Origin: Aureimonas mangrovi
GTDB taxonomy: Bacteria; Pseudomonadota; Alphaproteobacteria; Rhizobiales; Rhizobiaceae
Direction of reading: 5' to 3'
Length of the DNA: 64,000 bases
Assembly (NCBI RefSeq): GCF_014058705.1
Contig: NZ_CP059692.1
Coordinates: forward strand, 2,299,001-2,363,000
The notes under the pieces: model-generated
Databases searched by the model: none
The model's input: only the letters and a program-made list of their open reading frames with translations
What the model was told of the DNA's origin: nothing
Shown: one piece after another, positions 1 to 13,022 of the stretch
How positions within the stretch are numbered: the stretch's first letter is position 1
Layout: every line of letters begins with the position of its first letter
Made by a program: the position numbers and the translations under genes

Positions 1-644
1 TCGATCAAGCGATCGGGCAGGTTCACCCTGCACGCCTCGCCAACACCGCGCGCATGGGCAAGCCATTCCTGCCGTATATCGGAAAAGCCGCGTCCACGAT
101 CCCAAAGGCGCAGCGCGTCCTCCACACCGCCGGCGAGCGCGACGAAGGCTTCTTCGACGCCCGCATTCGCGCCGCGCTCGCGCAGCGAGGTCACGGCATA
201 GGGCTGGCCCTGTGGCGCATGCTCCAGGTTCACGCCGCAGCCGATCACGACTGCATTCGCACCGCTGGCAAGCCGCTCGCTCTCGATGAGGATGCCGACG
301 CATTTGGCACCGTCGGCCAGCACGTCATTCGGCCATTTGATGCCGATCGTCGTCGATTCAAGGCCCGGCAGCGCGGCGAGGCCGTTGCGCACGCCGACGG
401 CGACCACCAGCGGAAGATTGCCGAGATGCTCCATCGGCGATGGCTCGATGACGAGGAGCGAGGCAAAGAGGTTTCCCGGCGGCGAGGACCAGCCCCGGCC
501 GCGCCGCCCCCTGCCCTCGCTCTGCTCGTCGGCCGTGACCCAGAGCGAGCCCGGATCGCCGGCACGCGCCGCCTCCATCGCACGATTGTTCGTCGAGCCG
601 ACGGTTTCGAACGCCATGCGCCGGCGGGCAGGCGAAGCGGGCAT
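1..644 (-). CDS. birA: Biotin--[acetyl-CoA-carboxylase] ligase, partial (runs off left edge)
   Basis: This is the N-terminal ~214 residues of a biotin protein ligase, which adenylates biotin and transfers it to the biotin carboxyl carrier protein in the cytoplasm. The reading frame starts at the ATG at 644 and has no stop before the window edge. The signature biotin-binding loop GRGRRGRGW is visible, followed by NLFASLL and the IKWPNDVL motif of the catalytic domain. There is no N-terminal HTH domain, so it is a ligase-only (group I) BirA and not a repressor. The start lies 8 bases after the nuoN stop, so it is probably co-transcribed with nuo, as is common in rhizobia. An internal ATG at 617 is an alternative start. 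Confidence 0.9.
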   Translation of the reverse strand, partial: MPASPARRRMAFETVGSTNNRAMEAARAGDPGSLWVTADEQSEGRGRRGRGWSSPPGNLFASLLVIEPSPMEHLGNLPLVVAVGVRNGLAALPGLESTTIGIKWPNDVLADGAKCVGILIESERLASGANAVVIGCGVNLEHAPQGQPYAVTSLRERGANAGVEEAFVALAGGVEDALRLWDRGRGFSDIRQEWLAHARGVGEACRVNLPDRLI

Positions 645-652
645 GCCGGGCC

Positions 653-2101
653 TCAGAAGAAGGACGCCGCCGCCGCCTGCGCTGCCGCGAAAAGCGGGCC
701 GGCGATGAAGATGTAGGCCGGGAAGATGAAGACCGTCGACACGCCGAGGACGACGCGCAGCTCCGCCGCCATCGGCTGGAAGCCGCCCGCCGGCTCATCG
801 AACCACATCACCTTGACGACGCGCAGATAGTAGAAGAGCCCGACTGCGCTCGCGACGACGCCGATGACGGCGAGCGGGATGAGTCCGGCGCCGACGGCCG
901 CGACGAAGACGAAGTACTTGCCCCAGAAGCCGAGCAGCGGCGGCAGGCCGGCAAGCGAGAGCATCAGCACCGTCAGCGCCAGGGCCATCACCGGATTGGT
1001 GCGCGCAAGGCCCGAGAGCTCGGAGATCTCCTCGACATGACCTTCCTTGCGGCGCATCGCCAGGATGACCGCGAAGGTGCCGAGCGTCATCGCCATGTAG
1101 GACGCCATGTAGATCAGGACGCCCGTCACACCGGCGCTGTCAGCGGCCGCGAGACCGACGAGCGCATAGCCCATGTGGCTGATCGACGAATAGGCCATCA
1201 GCCGCTTGATGTTGCGCTGGCCGATCGCGGCGAAGGCGCCGAGCACCATCGAGGCGATCGAGATGAAGACGACGATCTGCTGCCAGTCCACGCTGAGCGG
1301 CTGGAAGCCCTCGACCGCGAAGCGCACGAGAAGCGCCATCGCCGCGACCTTTGGAGCGCCCGCGAAGAACGCGGTCACCGGCGTCGGTGAGCCCTCGTAG
1401 ACGTCCGGCGTCCACATGTGGAACGGCACGGCCGAAATCTTGAAGGCAAGGCCGGCTATCACGAAGACGAGGCCGACGAGGAGGCCGAAGGAGCGCCCTT
1501 CTGCCGCAAGCTCGGCCGCGATGGCGGTGAACTCGATCTGGCCGGTGAAGCCGTAGACCAGCGAGGCGCCATAGAGCAGCATGCCCGAGGACAGCGCGCC
1601 GAGGACGAAATATTTCAGGCCCGCCTCCGTGGAGCGCACGCTGTCACGGTTGATGGCGGCGATCACGTAGGCCGCCAGCGACTGCAGCTCGAGGCCCATG
1701 TAGAGGGAGATGAGATCGCCCGCCGAGACCATTACCATCATGCCGACGGTCGCGAGCACGATGAGGACCGGGAACTCGAAGCGGTCGAAGCGCTCGGTGC
1801 GCGCGAAGCCGATCGTCATCAGGATAGCGGCGGCCGAGCCGATCAGCACCAGCACCTTGGCGAAGCGCGCGAAGGGATCGAGCACGAAGGAGCCGCCGAA
1901 GGCGACGCCCTCGGGTGCAACGAAAGCCAGCCAGAAGCCCGCGAAGACGAGGAGCCCGACCGAGAGCGAGGTGACGAGCCCGGTGCTCCTGTCGCCGCCC
2001 TGAAAGGTGCCGATCATCAGGATGATCATGGCGCCGACGCTCAGGATCAGCTCGGGCCCGACGATGGGCAGGCTCTCGGAAATGAATTGCGAGAAGATCA
2101 C
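653..2101 (-). CDS. nuoN: NADH-quinone oxidoreductase subunit N
   Basis: This 482-residue polytopic membrane protein is one of the three antiporter-like proton-pumping subunits of complex I. It starts [18 protein letters not shown] and is almost entirely hydrophobic, with about 14 predicted membrane helices. It contains the conserved [34 protein letters not shown] and [14 protein letters not shown] segments, which include the lysine/histidine residues of the antiporter fold. Length is normal for the family. It lies 19 bases downstream of nuoM, and its stop is followed almost directly by birA. Confidence 0.97.
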   Translation of the reverse strand: MIFSQFISESLPIVGPELILSVGAMIILMIGTFQGGDRSTGLVTSLSVGLLVFAGFWLAFVAPEGVAFGGSFVLDPFARFAKVLVLIGSAAAILMTIGFARTERFDRFEFPVLIVLATVGMMVMVSAGDLISLYMGLELQSLAAYVIAAINRDSVRSTEAGLKYFVLGALSSGMLLYGASLVYGFTGQIEFTAIAAELAAEGRSFGLLVGLVFVIAGLAFKISAVPFHMWTPDVYEGSPTPVTAFFAGAPKVAAMALLVRFAVEGFQPLSVDWQQIVVFISIASMVLGAFAAIGQRNIKRLMAYSSISHMGYALVGLAAADSAGVTGVLIYMASYMAMTLGTFAVILAMRRKEGHVEEISELSGLARTNPVMALALTVLMLSLAGLPPLLGFWGKYFVFVAAVGAGLIPLAVIGVVASAVGLFYYLRVVKVMWFDEPAGGFQPMAAELRVVLGVSTVFIFPAYIFIAGPLFAAAQAAAASFF

Positions 2102-2120
2102 GACCGTCCGTCCGCCTCGT

Positions 2121-3632
2121 TCACTGCGCCTGCGCGACCGCCGAAGCGGCCTCGATCGCGGCGGTGTAGCTGTTCAGGATGGAATCGACCGAAGCGGCCG
2201 TCACATCGAAGACCGGCATCGGATAGACGCCGTAGAAGACCACCAGCACCGCCAGCGGGTAGAGAAGCAGCTTCTCGCGGCCCGAAAGGTCCGTGAGCGC
2301 CTTCAGGCTCTCCTTCTCAAGCGGGCCGAAGATCACGCGGCGATAAAGCCACAGCGCATAAGCTGCCGAGAGGATGACGCCAGTCGTGGCAATGATCGCG
2401 ACCCATGTGTTGACGCGGAAGGCGCCCAGAAGCGTCAGGAACTCGCCGACGAAGCCGCTCGTACCCGGAAGGCCGACATTCGCCATGGTGAAGAGCAGCA
2501 TCATCGTGGCGTAGGCCGGCATGCGCGAGACGAGGCCGCCATAGGCCGAAATCTCGCGGGTGTGCATGCGGTCGTAGACGACGCCGACGCAGAGGAACAG
2601 CGCGCCCGAAATCAGGCCGTGCGAAAGCATCTGGAAGATCGCGCCCTGCACGCCCTGCTCATTGGCGGCGAAGATGCCCATCGTCACGAAGCCCATATGT
2701 GCGACAGACGAGTAGGCGATCAGCTTCTTGATGTCCTCCTGCATCAGCGCCACTAGCGAGGTGTAGACGATGGCGATGACGGAAAGCGCGAAGACCATCG
2801 GCGCGAAGTAGTCGGAGGCCAGCGGGAACATCGGCAGCGAGAAGCGGATGAAGCCGTAGCCGCCGAGCTTCAGGAGGATGCCTGCCAGGATCACCGAGCC
2901 AGCCGTGGGCGCCTCGACGTGCGCATCCGGCAGCCAGGTGTGGACCGGCCACATGGGCATCTTCACCGCGAAGGAGGCAAAGAAGGCGAGCCAGAGCCAG
3001 GTCTGTATCCCGGCCGGGAAATCGTGGGCCAGAAGCTCGGGGATCGAGGTCGTACCCGCCTCCCAGTACATCGCCATGATGGCGACGAGCATCAGCACCG
3101 AGCCGAGGAAGGTGTAGAGGAAGAACTTGTAGGAGGCGTAGACGCGCCGCTTGCCGCCCCAGATGCCGATGATCAGGAACATCGGGATCAGCGAGCCTTC
3201 GAAGAAGACGTAGAAGAGCACGATGTCGAGCGCACAGAACACGCCGACGACGAGCGTCTCCAGCACCAGGAAGGCGATCATGTACTCCTTGACGCGCACC
3301 GTGATCGTGTCGCGGCTCGCCAGGATGCAGATCGGCAGCAGGAAGGTCGTCAGGATGACGAAGAGCATCGACACGCCGTCGACGCCCATGTGGTAGCTGA
3401 TGCCGCCGATGCCGATCCAGTCCACCTGCTCGACCATCTGGAAGCCGGGCAGCGTGTTGTCGAAGCCGATCCAGATGCCGAGCGACAGGACGAAGGTGAA
3501 CACCGCCGTCAGCAGCGCCACGTTGAAGACGTTGCGGCGCGCCTGCTCGTTGTCGTCGCGGATGAACAGGATGATCAGCGCGCCGACGAGCGGAAGGAAG
3601 GTGACGGTCGATAGGATCGGCCAGCCGGTCAT
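2121..3632 (-). CDS. nuoM: NADH-quinone oxidoreductase subunit M
   Basis: This 503-residue antiporter-like proton-pumping membrane subunit of complex I has about 14 membrane helices. Recognisable segments are the [18 protein letters not shown] glutamate-containing helix, the [19 protein letters not shown] loop and [15 protein letters not shown]. The start ATG at 3632 shares its first base with the end of the nuoL stop codon, so the two genes are translationally coupled. Confidence 0.97.
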   Translation of the reverse strand: MTGWPILSTVTFLPLVGALIILFIRDDNEQARRNVFNVALLTAVFTFVLSLGIWIGFDNTLPGFQMVEQVDWIGIGGISYHMGVDGVSMLFVILTTFLLPICILASRDTITVRVKEYMIAFLVLETLVVGVFCALDIVLFYVFFEGSLIPMFLIIGIWGGKRRVYASYKFFLYTFLGSVLMLVAIMAMYWEAGTTSIPELLAHDFPAGIQTWLWLAFFASFAVKMPMWPVHTWLPDAHVEAPTAGSVILAGILLKLGGYGFIRFSLPMFPLASDYFAPMVFALSVIAIVYTSLVALMQEDIKKLIAYSSVAHMGFVTMGIFAANEQGVQGAIFQMLSHGLISGALFLCVGVVYDRMHTREISAYGGLVSRMPAYATMMLLFTMANVGLPGTSGFVGEFLTLLGAFRVNTWVAIIATTGVILSAAYALWLYRRVIFGPLEKESLKALTDLSGREKLLLYPLAVLVVFYGVYPMPVFDVTAASVDSILNSYTAAIEAASAVAQAQ

Positions 3633-5596
3633 CAGTTCATTCCCCCGAACATCATGAACGTGACGAGCGCCGCGACGCCGATCAGCATGACGAAGGCGTA
3701 GTGGTAGAGGTAGCCCGTCTGCAGCGCGACCACCCGGTTGGCGACGTCGACGACACGCGCCGAGACCCCGTCAGGCCCCATCCTGTCGATCACCGCGCCG
3801 TCGCCCTTCTTCCACAGGAAGCGGCCGAGCCACTTGGCCGAGCGCACGAACAGGAAGTCGTAGAGCTCGTCGAAGTACCACTTGTTGAGCAGGAACCTGT
3901 AGAGGCCGGGATTGCGCGCGGCGAGGCGCGCCGGGCTCTGCGGCGAGCGGATGTAATAAATGTAGGCCACCACGAAGCCGAGCACCATGGCGATGGTGGG
4001 CGACCAGACAACGATCGCGGGAACCTCGTGATACTCGTGAAGGATGTGGTTCTCCGGCCCGGCAAAGAGCGCGCCGTTCCAGAAGCCCTCGTAGCTGTAG
4101 CCGAGGAAGTACGGGTAGAAGACCATGCCGGCGAGCAGCGCGCCGACGCCCAGGATGTAGAGCGGCACCAGCATGACGTTCGGCGATTCATGCACGTGGT
4201 GCATCACCTCGTGGCTCGCGCGGGGCTTGCCGTGGAACGTCAGGAAGATCAGGCGCCAGGAGTAGAAGCTCGTCAGGGCGGCGGCGATCACCGTCATGAT
4301 GTAGCCGTACATGGCGAAGGCGTTATCTCCCGCGAACGCGCTCTCGATGATGGCGTCCTTGGAATAGTAGCCCGCCGTGAACGGGAAGCCCGTCAGCGCC
4401 AGCGTGCCGATCACCATCATCCAGTAGGTCTTGGGGATGTGCCTGCGCAGCCCGCCCATGTTGCGCATGTCCTGCTCGTCCGAGACGGCATGGATCACCG
4501 AGCCGGCGCCCAGGAACAGGAGCGCTTTGAAGAAAGCGTGCGTGAACAGGTGGAACACCGCCGCGCCGTAGGCGCCGACGCCCAGTGCCACGAACATGTA
4601 GCCGAGCTGCGAGCAGGTCGAATAGGCGATGACGCGCTTGATGTCGTTCTGGACGAGGCCGATCGTCGCCGCGAAGAAGGCCGTCGTCGCGCCGATGAAG
4701 GTGACGAAGGTCAGCGCCGTGTGGCTCGTCTCGAAGACCGGCGACATGCGTGCCAGCATGAAGACACCCGCCGTCACCATCGTCGCCGCGTGGATCAGCG
4801 CGGAGACAGGCGTCGGGCCTTCCATCGCGTCCGGCAGCCAGGTGTGCAGGCCGATCTGGGCGGACTTGCCCATCGCACCCATGAAGAGAAGCAGGCAGAT
4901 CGCGGTGAGCGCGCCGCCGGTCGTCAGCGTCCAGTTGGCGAACTGGAAGACAGGCTCGGCCGCCGCCTCGCCGCCCTCGAAGGTGGCGATCGCCGCTGCG
5001 AAGATCTGGTCGAACTCGACAGAGCCGAACAGCGCAAAGAGGCCGAAGATGCCAAGGAGGAAGCCGAAGTCGCCGACGCGGTTGACGACGAACGCCTTCA
5101 TCGCAGCCGCGTTCGCGGAAGGCTTCTGGTACCAGAAGCCGATCAGGAGGTAGGAGGCGAGGCCCACGCCCTCCCAGCCGAAGAACATCTGGATGAGGTT
5201 GTCCGCCGTCACCAGCATCAGCATGGCGAAGGTGAAGAGCGAGAGATAGGCGAAGAAGCGCGGGCGTGCCGGATCGTGGTGCATGTACCCGATCGAGTAG
5301 ACGTGCACGAGCGCCGAGACGGTGTTCACGACCACCAGCATGACGAGCGTCAGCCGGTCGATCCGCAGCATCCAGGAAGCGTTGAGATCGCCGGACTGGA
5401 TCCAGGTCAGCATGGCGATGCGCAGCGTCTCCCCTTCCCCGCCCGAGAAGGTGAGGAAGGCGATCCACGACAGGACGGCCGAGACAATGAGAAGGCCGGA
5501 CGTGACGTATTCCGACGCCTTGGCGCCGATGGACTTGCCGAAGAGCCCGGCGATGATGAAGCCGAGAAGCGGCAGAAGGACGATCAGCTGGTACAT
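3632..5596 (-). CDS. nuoL: NADH-quinone oxidoreductase subunit L
   Basis: This 654-residue protein is the largest and most distal antiporter-like subunit of complex I. It carries the [32 protein letters not shown] and [31 protein letters not shown] signatures. The C-terminal ~100 residues form the lateral amphipathic helix and the final membrane anchor that run along the membrane arm. It starts [13 protein letters not shown], eleven bases after the nuoK stop. Confidence 0.98.
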   Translation of the reverse strand: MYQLIVLLPLLGFIIAGLFGKSIGAKASEYVTSGLLIVSAVLSWIAFLTFSGGEGETLRIAMLTWIQSGDLNASWMLRIDRLTLVMLVVVNTVSALVHVYSIGYMHHDPARPRFFAYLSLFTFAMLMLVTADNLIQMFFGWEGVGLASYLLIGFWYQKPSANAAAMKAFVVNRVGDFGFLLGIFGLFALFGSVEFDQIFAAAIATFEGGEAAAEPVFQFANWTLTTGGALTAICLLLFMGAMGKSAQIGLHTWLPDAMEGPTPVSALIHAATMVTAGVFMLARMSPVFETSHTALTFVTFIGATTAFFAATIGLVQNDIKRVIAYSTCSQLGYMFVALGVGAYGAAVFHLFTHAFFKALLFLGAGSVIHAVSDEQDMRNMGGLRRHIPKTYWMMVIGTLALTGFPFTAGYYSKDAIIESAFAGDNAFAMYGYIMTVIAAALTSFYSWRLIFLTFHGKPRASHEVMHHVHESPNVMLVPLYILGVGALLAGMVFYPYFLGYSYEGFWNGALFAGPENHILHEYHEVPAIVVWSPTIAMVLGFVVAYIYYIRSPQSPARLAARNPGLYRFLLNKWYFDELYDFLFVRSAKWLGRFLWKKGDGAVIDRMGPDGVSARVVDVANRVVALQTGYLYHYAFVMLIGVAALVTFMMFGGMN

Positions 5597-5606
5597 CGAA
5601 GCGCCT

Positions 5607-5915
5607 TCAGCCCCTCATCGTGTTGACGTCGTCGACGGCGATCGAGCCGCGATTGCGGAAGAAGACGACGAGGATGGCGAGACCGATCGCGGCCTCCGCC
5701 GCCGCCACCGTGAGAATGAACAGCGCGAAGATCTGGCCGGCCAGGTCGTTCAGGAAGGCCGAGAACGCCACGAGGTTGATGTTGACCGCGAGCAGGATGA
5801 GCTCGACCGACATCAGAATCGTGATGATGTTCTTGCGGCGCATGAAGATGCCGAAGACGCCCGTGACGAACAGGATGGCGCCGACGGTGAGGTAATGTCC
5901 GAGACCGACTTCCAT
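5607..5915 (-). CDS. nuoK: NADH-quinone oxidoreductase subunit K
   Basis: This 102-residue protein has three membrane helices and is a core subunit of the complex I membrane arm. The motif [19 protein letters not shown] contains the conserved glutamate of the proton pathway, and a second conserved glutamate sits in [15 protein letters not shown]. Length is exactly that expected for the family. It lies between nuoJ and nuoL with short spacers. Confidence 0.97.
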   Translation of the reverse strand: MEVGLGHYLTVGAILFVTGVFGIFMRRKNIITILMSVELILLAVNINLVAFSAFLNDLAGQIFALFILTVAAAEAAIGLAILVVFFRNRGSIAVDDVNTMRG

Positions 5916-5924
5916 GGCGTTTTC

Positions 5925-6542
5925 CTATAGGCCCTTTCCGCTCTCGACCTTGACGATCTCGATCGCCGTGGCCGGGTCGCGCGTCACCTGTGCAGTGATC
6001 GACTGGCGCTTGGGGTTCTCCCTGTGGCGCAGCGTCAGGACGATCGCGCCGATCATGGCGACGAACAGGATGAGGCCGGCAAGCTGGAAGAAGAAGACGT
6101 AGCGCGTGTACAGGACGAGGCCGATCGCCTCGATATTGGAGACTTCCTCGAGCGGCGGCATCGGCATGACCGTGCCAGTCGAGAGCGTCGGATCGTAGTA
6201 GTTGCCCGAGACGGCAATGATGAGCTGCAGGAGAAGGACGCCCGCGATGACCGCCCCGATCGGCGCGTAGCCGACCGCCTGGCGCTTCATCTTGCCCACG
6301 TCGAGATCGATCATCATCACAACGAAGAGGAACAGGATCGCAACCGCGCCGACATAGACCACGATGAGGATCAGCGCGAGGAACTCAGCGCCCGTCAGCA
6401 GGAACAGTCCCGCCGAGGCGACGAAGGTGAGGATCAGGAACAGCACCGAGTGGACCGGGTTGCTCGACAAGACGACCATCAGGGCCCCGCTGACCGAGAT
6501 CAGCGCGAAGACGTAGAAGAAGAATGCCTGAAGGCCCAGCAT
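5925..6542 (-). CDS. nuoJ: NADH-quinone oxidoreductase subunit J
   Basis: This 205-residue protein has five membrane helices and is a core complex I membrane subunit. The family segments NPVHSVLFLILTFVASAGLFLL and LIVVYVGAVAILFLFVVMM, which includes the conserved pi-bulge helix, are present. The hydrophilic C-terminal ~35 residues are typical of alphaproteobacterial NuoJ. A 93-base GC-rich spacer separates it from nuoI, the longest gap in the nuoI-N part of the operon. Nothing clear was recognised in that spacer. Confidence 0.96.
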   Translation of the reverse strand: MLGLQAFFFYVFALISVSGALMVVLSSNPVHSVLFLILTFVASAGLFLLTGAEFLALILIVVYVGAVAILFLFVVMMIDLDVGKMKRQAVGYAPIGAVIAGVLLLQLIIAVSGNYYDPTLSTGTVMPMPPLEEVSNIEAIGLVLYTRYVFFFQLAGLILFVAMIGAIVLTLRHRENPKRQSITAQVTRDPATAIEIVKVESGKGL

Positions 6543-6635
6543 GAAGGGCTCCCTTGGTCGATGCGGCTGGGCGGGGATCAGCCCGCGCCCGTCTGTTTCG
6601 TGCGGCGCGAGGCGGGCGCGCGGCCCGCGCTCGCC

Positions 6636-7127
6636 TTAGCGGTAGGGCGCGTCCAGCGCAATGTTGCGGGCGATCTCCCGCTCCCAGCGATCACCGTTCG
6701 CGAGAAGTTTGTCCTTGTCGTAGTAGAGCTCTTCACGCGTCTCGGTGGAGAACTCGAAGTTCGGCCCCTCCACGATGGCGTCCACCGGACACGCCTCCTG
6801 GCAGAAGCCGCAATAGATGCACTTCACCATGTCGATGTCGTAACGCACCGTGCGGCGGGTGCCGTCGTTGCGGCGCGGGCCGGCCTCGATGGTGATGGCC
6901 TGAGCGGGGCAGATCGCCTCGCACAGCTTGCACGCGATGCAGCGCTCCTCGCCGTTCGGGTAGCGGCGCAATGCGTGCTCGCCGCGAAAGCGCGGCGACA
7001 CCGGCCCCTTCTCGAACGGGTAGTTCAGCGTCTCCTTCGGCGCGAAGAAGTAGCGCATGGAGAGGCCGAACGCCTTCACGAACTCGATCAGGAAGAGCGA
7101 CTTAAAGGTCTGTGCGATGGCGCTCAT
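6636..7127 (-). CDS. nuoI: NADH-quinone oxidoreductase subunit I (2 x 4Fe-4S)
   Basis: This 163-residue ferredoxin-like subunit carries clusters N6a and N6b and passes electrons from NuoG towards NuoB in the peripheral arm. Both 4Fe-4S motifs are intact: [16 protein letters not shown] and [16 protein letters not shown]. The length and the N-terminal amphipathic segment are normal for the alphaproteobacterial subunit. Confidence 0.98.
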   Translation of the reverse strand: MSAIAQTFKSLFLIEFVKAFGLSMRYFFAPKETLNYPFEKGPVSPRFRGEHALRRYPNGEERCIACKLCEAICPAQAITIEAGPRRNDGTRRTVRYDIDMVKCIYCGFCQEACPVDAIVEGPNFEFSTETREELYYDKDKLLANGDRWEREIARNIALDAPYR

Positions 7128-7167
7128 AGACGGCCTCGACGGAACTTGGAGAGGTTGAGGGCGGCTA

Positions 7168-8229
7168 TCACGAGAAGGCCTGCCCCCAGCCGGTGAGCTG
7201 CAGCACGAAGGCGACCACGACGACCATCGCCAGCGAGATCGGCAGGAAGACCTTCCAGCCGAGGCGCATGAGCTGGTCGTAGCGGTAGCGCGGCACGAAG
7301 GCCTTCACCATCGCGAAGAGGAAGAAGCAGAAGGCGACCTTGGCGAGGAACCAGATGACGCCCGGCACCCAGGTGAACGGCGCGAAGCCGAAGGGCGGAA
7401 GCCAGCCGCCGAGGAACAGGATCGTCATCAGGCAGCACATCAGGGTGATGGCCGCGTACTCGCCCAGCATGAACATCATGTACGGAGTGGAGCCGTACTC
7501 GACCATGAAGCCGGCGACGAGTTCGGATTCCGCTTCCGGCAGGTCGAAGGGCGGCCGGTTCGTCTCGGCCAGCGCCGAGATGAAGAAGATCACGAACATC
7601 GGGAACAGGGCCAGCCAGTGCCAGTCGAGGAAGGTCGAGGGCAGGCCGACCATCGTGCCGGGGCCGGTGGCCTGGGCGAGCACGATGTCCGTCAGGTTGA
7701 GCGAGCCGACGCACAGGAGGACGGTGACGATGACGAAGCCGATCGAGACTTCGTAGGACACCATCTGCGCCGCCGAGCGCAGAGCGCCGAGGAAAGCGTA
7801 TTTCGAGTTCGACGCCCAGCCGCCCATGATGACGCCGTAGACCTCCAGCGAGGAGATCGCGAAGACGTAGAGGATACCGATATTGATGTCGGCGATCACC
7901 CAGCCGTCGGCGACCGGCACCACCGCGAAGGTAGCGAGCGCCAGCGTCACCGCCACGAGCGGGGCGAGCAGGAAGACCGTCTTGTCGGCCGAGGCCGGTA
8001 GCACCGGCTCCTTGAGGACGAACTTCAAGAGGTCGGCGAAGGACTGGAAGAGGCCGAAGGGGCCTACAACGTTCGGGCCGCGGCGCAACTGCACCGCCGC
8101 CCAGACCTTGCGGTCCGCGAGCAGGATGTAGGCGATCAGCACGAGCAGAACGACGAGGAAGAGCAAGCTCTGCCCCACGATCACGAGAGCCGGCCAGATA
8201 TAAGCCCAGAAGAATTCCATCGGTCCCAA
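7168..8229 (-). CDS. nuoH: NADH-quinone oxidoreductase subunit H
   Basis: This 353-residue membrane subunit forms much of the quinone-binding chamber at the junction of the two arms of complex I. It has eight or more membrane helices. The conserved loops [22 protein letters not shown] and [21 protein letters not shown] (the acidic quinone-site loop) are present. A longer overlapping frame at 7124-8281 is out of frame and is not a gene. nuoH begins 7 bases after nuoG ends. Confidence 0.97.
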   Translation of the reverse strand: MGPMEFFWAYIWPALVIVGQSLLFLVVLLVLIAYILLADRKVWAAVQLRRGPNVVGPFGLFQSFADLLKFVLKEPVLPASADKTVFLLAPLVAVTLALATFAVVPVADGWVIADINIGILYVFAISSLEVYGVIMGGWASNSKYAFLGALRSAAQMVSYEVSIGFVIVTVLLCVGSLNLTDIVLAQATGPGTMVGLPSTFLDWHWLALFPMFVIFFISALAETNRPPFDLPEAESELVAGFMVEYGSTPYMMFMLGEYAAITLMCCLMTILFLGGWLPPFGFAPFTWVPGVIWFLAKVAFCFFLFAMVKAFVPRYRYDQLMRLGWKVFLPISLAMVVVVAFVLQLTGWGQAFS

Positions 8230-8235
8230 GGGCTC

Positions 8236-10311
8236 CTATTCGGCCGCTTCGAGATGCTCGGCCTTTGCCAGGCGCGAGCACTCTGCCATCACCTTCGAGG
8301 CGCGGGCGATCGGGTTGGTCAGGTAGAAGTCGCCAAGCGCCGAGACGAAACTCTCGCCGCTCGGCGTGCCGGCGCGATCGGCCAGCGTGGTGACGACGCC
8401 CGCGTCGGCCGGAGCGATGCCGCCCCTGGCCAAATGCGGAATCGCTTCATGCACTTCGCGGCGAAGGCTCACAAGCGAATCGAAGGGCAGCGTGTGCCCG
8501 AGGACAGCCGAAAGGGCGCGGATCACGGCCCAGTCCTCGCGCGCGTCCCCCGGCGGGAAGGCTCCGCGCGCACCGGTCTGCACCCGCCCCTCGGTGTTCA
8601 CCCAGGTTCCCGACTTCTCGGTATAGGCGGCGCCCGGCAGGATGACGTCGGCGCGGTGCGCGCCGCGGTCGCCGTGCGTGCCGAGATAGACGACGAACGG
8701 CCCCGGCGCGATCTCGATCTCGTCGGCGGAAAGGTTGAACAGGACGTCCACCGCGCCGCCGGCCATCTCGGCCGCCGTCTTGCCGCCCTCCCCCGGCACG
8801 AAGCCGATATCGAGCGCGCCGACGCGCGAGGCCGCCGTGTGCAACACGTTGAAGCCGTTCCAGCCTTCGCTCACCGCGCCGACCTCGCGGGCGAGCGCAG
8901 CGGCGGCGGCAAGCACCTCGGCGCCGTTGGCGCCGGTCAGCGCGCCCTGGCCGACGATGATCATCGGCCGCTCGGCCCTCTTCAGCGCCTCGTAGAAGCC
9001 GCCGTTCGCGCCCTCGATGTCCGAGAGCGTCTGCGGGCCGGCGCCGAGATAGGCGACCGGGTAGCGCAGATCCGCGTTCTCGCCGACCATGCCGATGGCG
9101 AAGCCGCCCTGGCGCCAGCGCTTGCGGATGCGCGCGTTCAGAACCGGCGCCTCGAAGCGCGGGTTGGCGCCGATGATGAGGAGCGCGTCCGCGTCCTCGA
9201 TGCCGGCGATGGTGGTGTTGAAGAGATACGAGCCGCGACCGTCCGCCGGATCGAGCTTCGCCCCGTCCTGGCGCGCATCCAGGTTCGTCGAGCCGAGCGC
9301 GCCCATCAGGCGCTTCATGGCCCACATCTCCTCGACGGCCGACAGGTCGCCGGCGATCGCGCCGACGCGCGAGCCCTCGACGCCCTCGAGCCTTGCGCGG
9401 ATTGCCTCGAAGGCCTCCGCCCAGCTCGCCGGCTGCAGGCGCCCGTCGCGGCGCACATAGGGCCGGTCGAGGCGCTGCGTGCGCAGGCCGTCCCAGACGA
9501 AGCGCGTCTTGTCGGAGATCCACTCCTCATTCACCGCGTCGTTCACGCGCGGCAGGATGCGCATGACCTCGCGGCCGCGCGTGTCGACGCGGATTGCCGA
9601 GCCGACGGCGTCCATCACGTCGATCGTCTCGGTCTTGGTCAGTTCCCACGGCCGGGCCTGGAAGGCATAGGGACGCGAGGTCAGCGCGCCGACCGGGCAC
9701 AGGTCGATGACGTTGCCCTGCAGCTCGGACGTCATCGCATGCTCGAGATAGGTCGTGATCTCGGCGTCCTCGCCGCGCCCGACCAGGCCAAGCTCGGAGA
9801 TGCCGGCGACCTCGGTCGTGAAGCGGACGCAGCGCGTGCAGTGGATGCAGCGCGTCATGATCGTCTTGACCAGCGGGCCGATATACTTGTCCTCGACGGC
9901 GCGCTTGTTCTCCGCATAGCGCGAGCTGTCGACACCGTAGGCCATCGCCTGGTCCTGCAGGTCGCACTCGCCACCCTGGTCGCAGATCGGGCAATCCAGC
10001 GGATGGTTGATGAGGAGGAACTCCATCACCCCCTCGCGCGCCTTCTTCACCATCGGCGTGTTGGTGAAGATTTCGGGCGCCTCGCCGTTCGGACCGGGCC
10101 GCAGATCGCGCACGCCCATGGCGCAGGAGGCTGCCGGCTTCGGCGGGCCGCCCTTCACCTCGACCAGGCACATGCGGCAGTTGCCGGCGATCGACAGACG
10201 CTCGTGGAAGCAGAAGCGCGGGATCTCGGCGCCCGCCTCCTCCGCCGCCTGCAGCAGCGTGTAGTGATCGGGAACCTCGATCTCGGTGCCGTCGACTTTG
10301 ATCTTTGCCAT
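8236..10311 (-). CDS. nuoG: NADH-quinone oxidoreductase subunit G
   Basis: This 691-residue iron-sulfur subunit of the complex I peripheral arm carries clusters N1b, N4 and N5, followed by a degenerate molybdopterin-oxidoreductase-like domain. The N-terminal cysteine motifs [30 protein letters not shown] and [10 protein letters not shown] are complete. The ATG at 10311 ([17 protein letters not shown]) was chosen because it aligns with the start of the ferredoxin domain. The frame is open 70 codons further upstream but those residues are Arg/Ser-rich noise that would run into nuoF. Confidence 0.97.
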   Translation of the reverse strand: MAKIKVDGTEIEVPDHYTLLQAAEEAGAEIPRFCFHERLSIAGNCRMCLVEVKGGPPKPAASCAMGVRDLRPGPNGEAPEIFTNTPMVKKAREGVMEFLLINHPLDCPICDQGGECDLQDQAMAYGVDSSRYAENKRAVEDKYIGPLVKTIMTRCIHCTRCVRFTTEVAGISELGLVGRGEDAEITTYLEHAMTSELQGNVIDLCPVGALTSRPYAFQARPWELTKTETIDVMDAVGSAIRVDTRGREVMRILPRVNDAVNEEWISDKTRFVWDGLRTQRLDRPYVRRDGRLQPASWAEAFEAIRARLEGVEGSRVGAIAGDLSAVEEMWAMKRLMGALGSTNLDARQDGAKLDPADGRGSYLFNTTIAGIEDADALLIIGANPRFEAPVLNARIRKRWRQGGFAIGMVGENADLRYPVAYLGAGPQTLSDIEGANGGFYEALKRAERPMIIVGQGALTGANGAEVLAAAAALAREVGAVSEGWNGFNVLHTAASRVGALDIGFVPGEGGKTAAEMAGGAVDVLFNLSADEIEIAPGPFVVYLGTHGDRGAHRADVILPGAAYTEKSGTWVNTEGRVQTGARGAFPPGDAREDWAVIRALSAVLGHTLPFDSLVSLRREVHEAIPHLARGGIAPADAGVVTTLADRAGTPSGESFVSALGDFYLTNPIARASKVMAECSRLAKAEHLEAAE

Positions 10312-10366
10312 GTCGATTACTTTCCGGTCACGACGTGTTCTGGGCGGCGGGCGAGCGCGCGCATGT

Positions 10367-11674
<1,308 letters not shown>

Positions 11675-11684
11675 CGTCTCGTCC

Positions 11685-12866
11685 TCACGCGCCCTTCGAG
11701 CCGTCGGAATCGTCCGCCGGCTTCTTGGTGGTCCGGCGTGGCTTGGCCTTCGCCGCTGCCTTGTCCGCGCCGGCGTCCGACGCCTCCGCCGTATCGGCAG
11801 CAGCAGACGTCTTCCTGCGGGTCGGAGCCTTGGCGGCGGGCTTTGTCGCCTTGGCCGTTCCCGCATCGTCCTTCACGCGGCGCTTGTCGTCGACAACCGC
11901 GGCTTCGTCGCGCGCCTCCCTGGTGGGAAGATCGCCCTGGTTCGCAGCGCCGCCCTTCTTGGCCGCCTCGTCCGCCTGCGCATCCTTCTCGGCAGCACCC
12001 GTCGGCCCCATCTCCGTGCCGCCTGTCGTGCCCGTGCCGACGCTGGCGCCTGCATCCGGATCCGAACTCGTCGCTTCCTCCGCCGCTGGGCTCGCGGTGA
12101 CGCCGGCCTTTTCGCCCGGCCCCTTCAGCGAAGGATCGGTCTCTTCGGCGTGCGTGTCCACCCGAGCGGCCTCGGACGGCGCGACATCGACGGCCTCCCC
12201 CGCACCGGACTGCGTCGCCGCTCCGTTCGCCGGGCCACCGCCTTCAGCGGCGCCGTCCTCATCCACCTGCGTCAGCGTCGTCGGACCGCCAAAGGGTACG
12301 GAAAGATGCCGGTCGATCTGCGGGCCGGGCTCGACATGCTCTCCCCTCTCGAAGGCGTCGATGATCTCTTCCAGCCGCTCGGGCGTCAGATCCTCGTAGG
12401 TGTCCTTGAAAACCATGACCATCGGCGCGTTGACGCAGGCACCGAGGCACTCGACCTCCTCCCACGAGAGGCTGCCGGACTCGTTCAGATGGAACGGCTG
12501 CGGATGGATGCGGCGCGCGCAGACCGCCTTCAATTCGTCCGAGCCGCGCAGCATGCAGGGCGTCGTGCCGCAGACCTGGATATGCGCCTTGCGACCGACC
12601 GGAGCGAGCTGGAACTGCGTGTAGAAGGTCGCGACTTCGAGCACGCGGATGAGCGGCATGGCGAGGCGCTCGGCGACATGCTCGATCGCGGCACGCGTCA
12701 CCCAGCCGTCCTGTTCCTGGGCGCGCATGAGGAGAGGAATCACGGCAGACTGCTGGCGGCCTGCGGGGTACTTGGCGACGGTCTTCTCTGCCCAGCCCTC
12801 GTTCACGCTCGTGAAGGCGAAAGTGGCGGGCTGAACGCTATCGTCTGCAAGACGTCTGACGGACAT
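11685..12866 (-). CDS. nuoE: NADH-quinone oxidoreductase subunit E with long low-complexity C-terminal tail
   Basis: This thioredoxin-fold 2Fe-2S subunit (cluster N1a) of complex I is 393 residues long. The catalytic domain takes up about the first 200 residues. Its cysteine ligands lie in [10 protein letters not shown] and [10 protein letters not shown]. The remaining ~190 residues are Ala/Glu/Lys/Thr-rich, probably disordered, ending in a basic [11 protein letters not shown] segment. Such tails are known in rhizobial NuoE, while the core family is only ~160-230 residues. The start ATG at 12866 gives [10 protein letters not shown]. The 156-base gap to nuoD is the widest between peripheral-arm genes and contains a 6-bp GC hairpin near 12990-13007 without a T-run. 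Confidence 0.95.
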   Translation of the reverse strand: MSVRRLADDSVQPATFAFTSVNEGWAEKTVAKYPAGRQQSAVIPLLMRAQEQDGWVTRAAIEHVAERLAMPLIRVLEVATFYTQFQLAPVGRKAHIQVCGTTPCMLRGSDELKAVCARRIHPQPFHLNESGSLSWEEVECLGACVNAPMVMVFKDTYEDLTPERLEEIIDAFERGEHVEPGPQIDRHLSVPFGGPTTLTQVDEDGAAEGGGPANGAATQSGAGEAVDVAPSEAARVDTHAEETDPSLKGPGEKAGVTASPAAEEATSSDPDAGASVGTGTTGGTEMGPTGAAEKDAQADEAAKKGGAANQGDLPTREARDEAAVVDDKRRVKDDAGTAKATKPAAKAPTRRKTSAAADTAEASDAGADKAAAKAKPRRTTKKPADDSDGSKGA

Positions 12867-13022
12867 CGGACCCTGACTTTTTGAACGGTTACAACGTTCG
12901 CGTTGCGCCGCTTCTAACACAGTGCTCGCGAAAGGCCAGCGCCACAGGGACGCCCCTTTTCGAGCACACTCCAACCCTCCCGGAATGCCCGGCCCGAAAG
13001 GCCGGACGCTTGCCTTTGCGGC

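Noticed and set aside
3701-5626. Long plus-strand open frame (641 codons) antisense to nuoL, and similar long frames antisense to nuoG, nuoF and nuoM
   Set aside because: High-GC coding DNA leaves the opposite strand open. The products are His/Arg/Glu/Asp-rich low-complexity sequences without domains, while the minus strand encodes clear complex I subunits.
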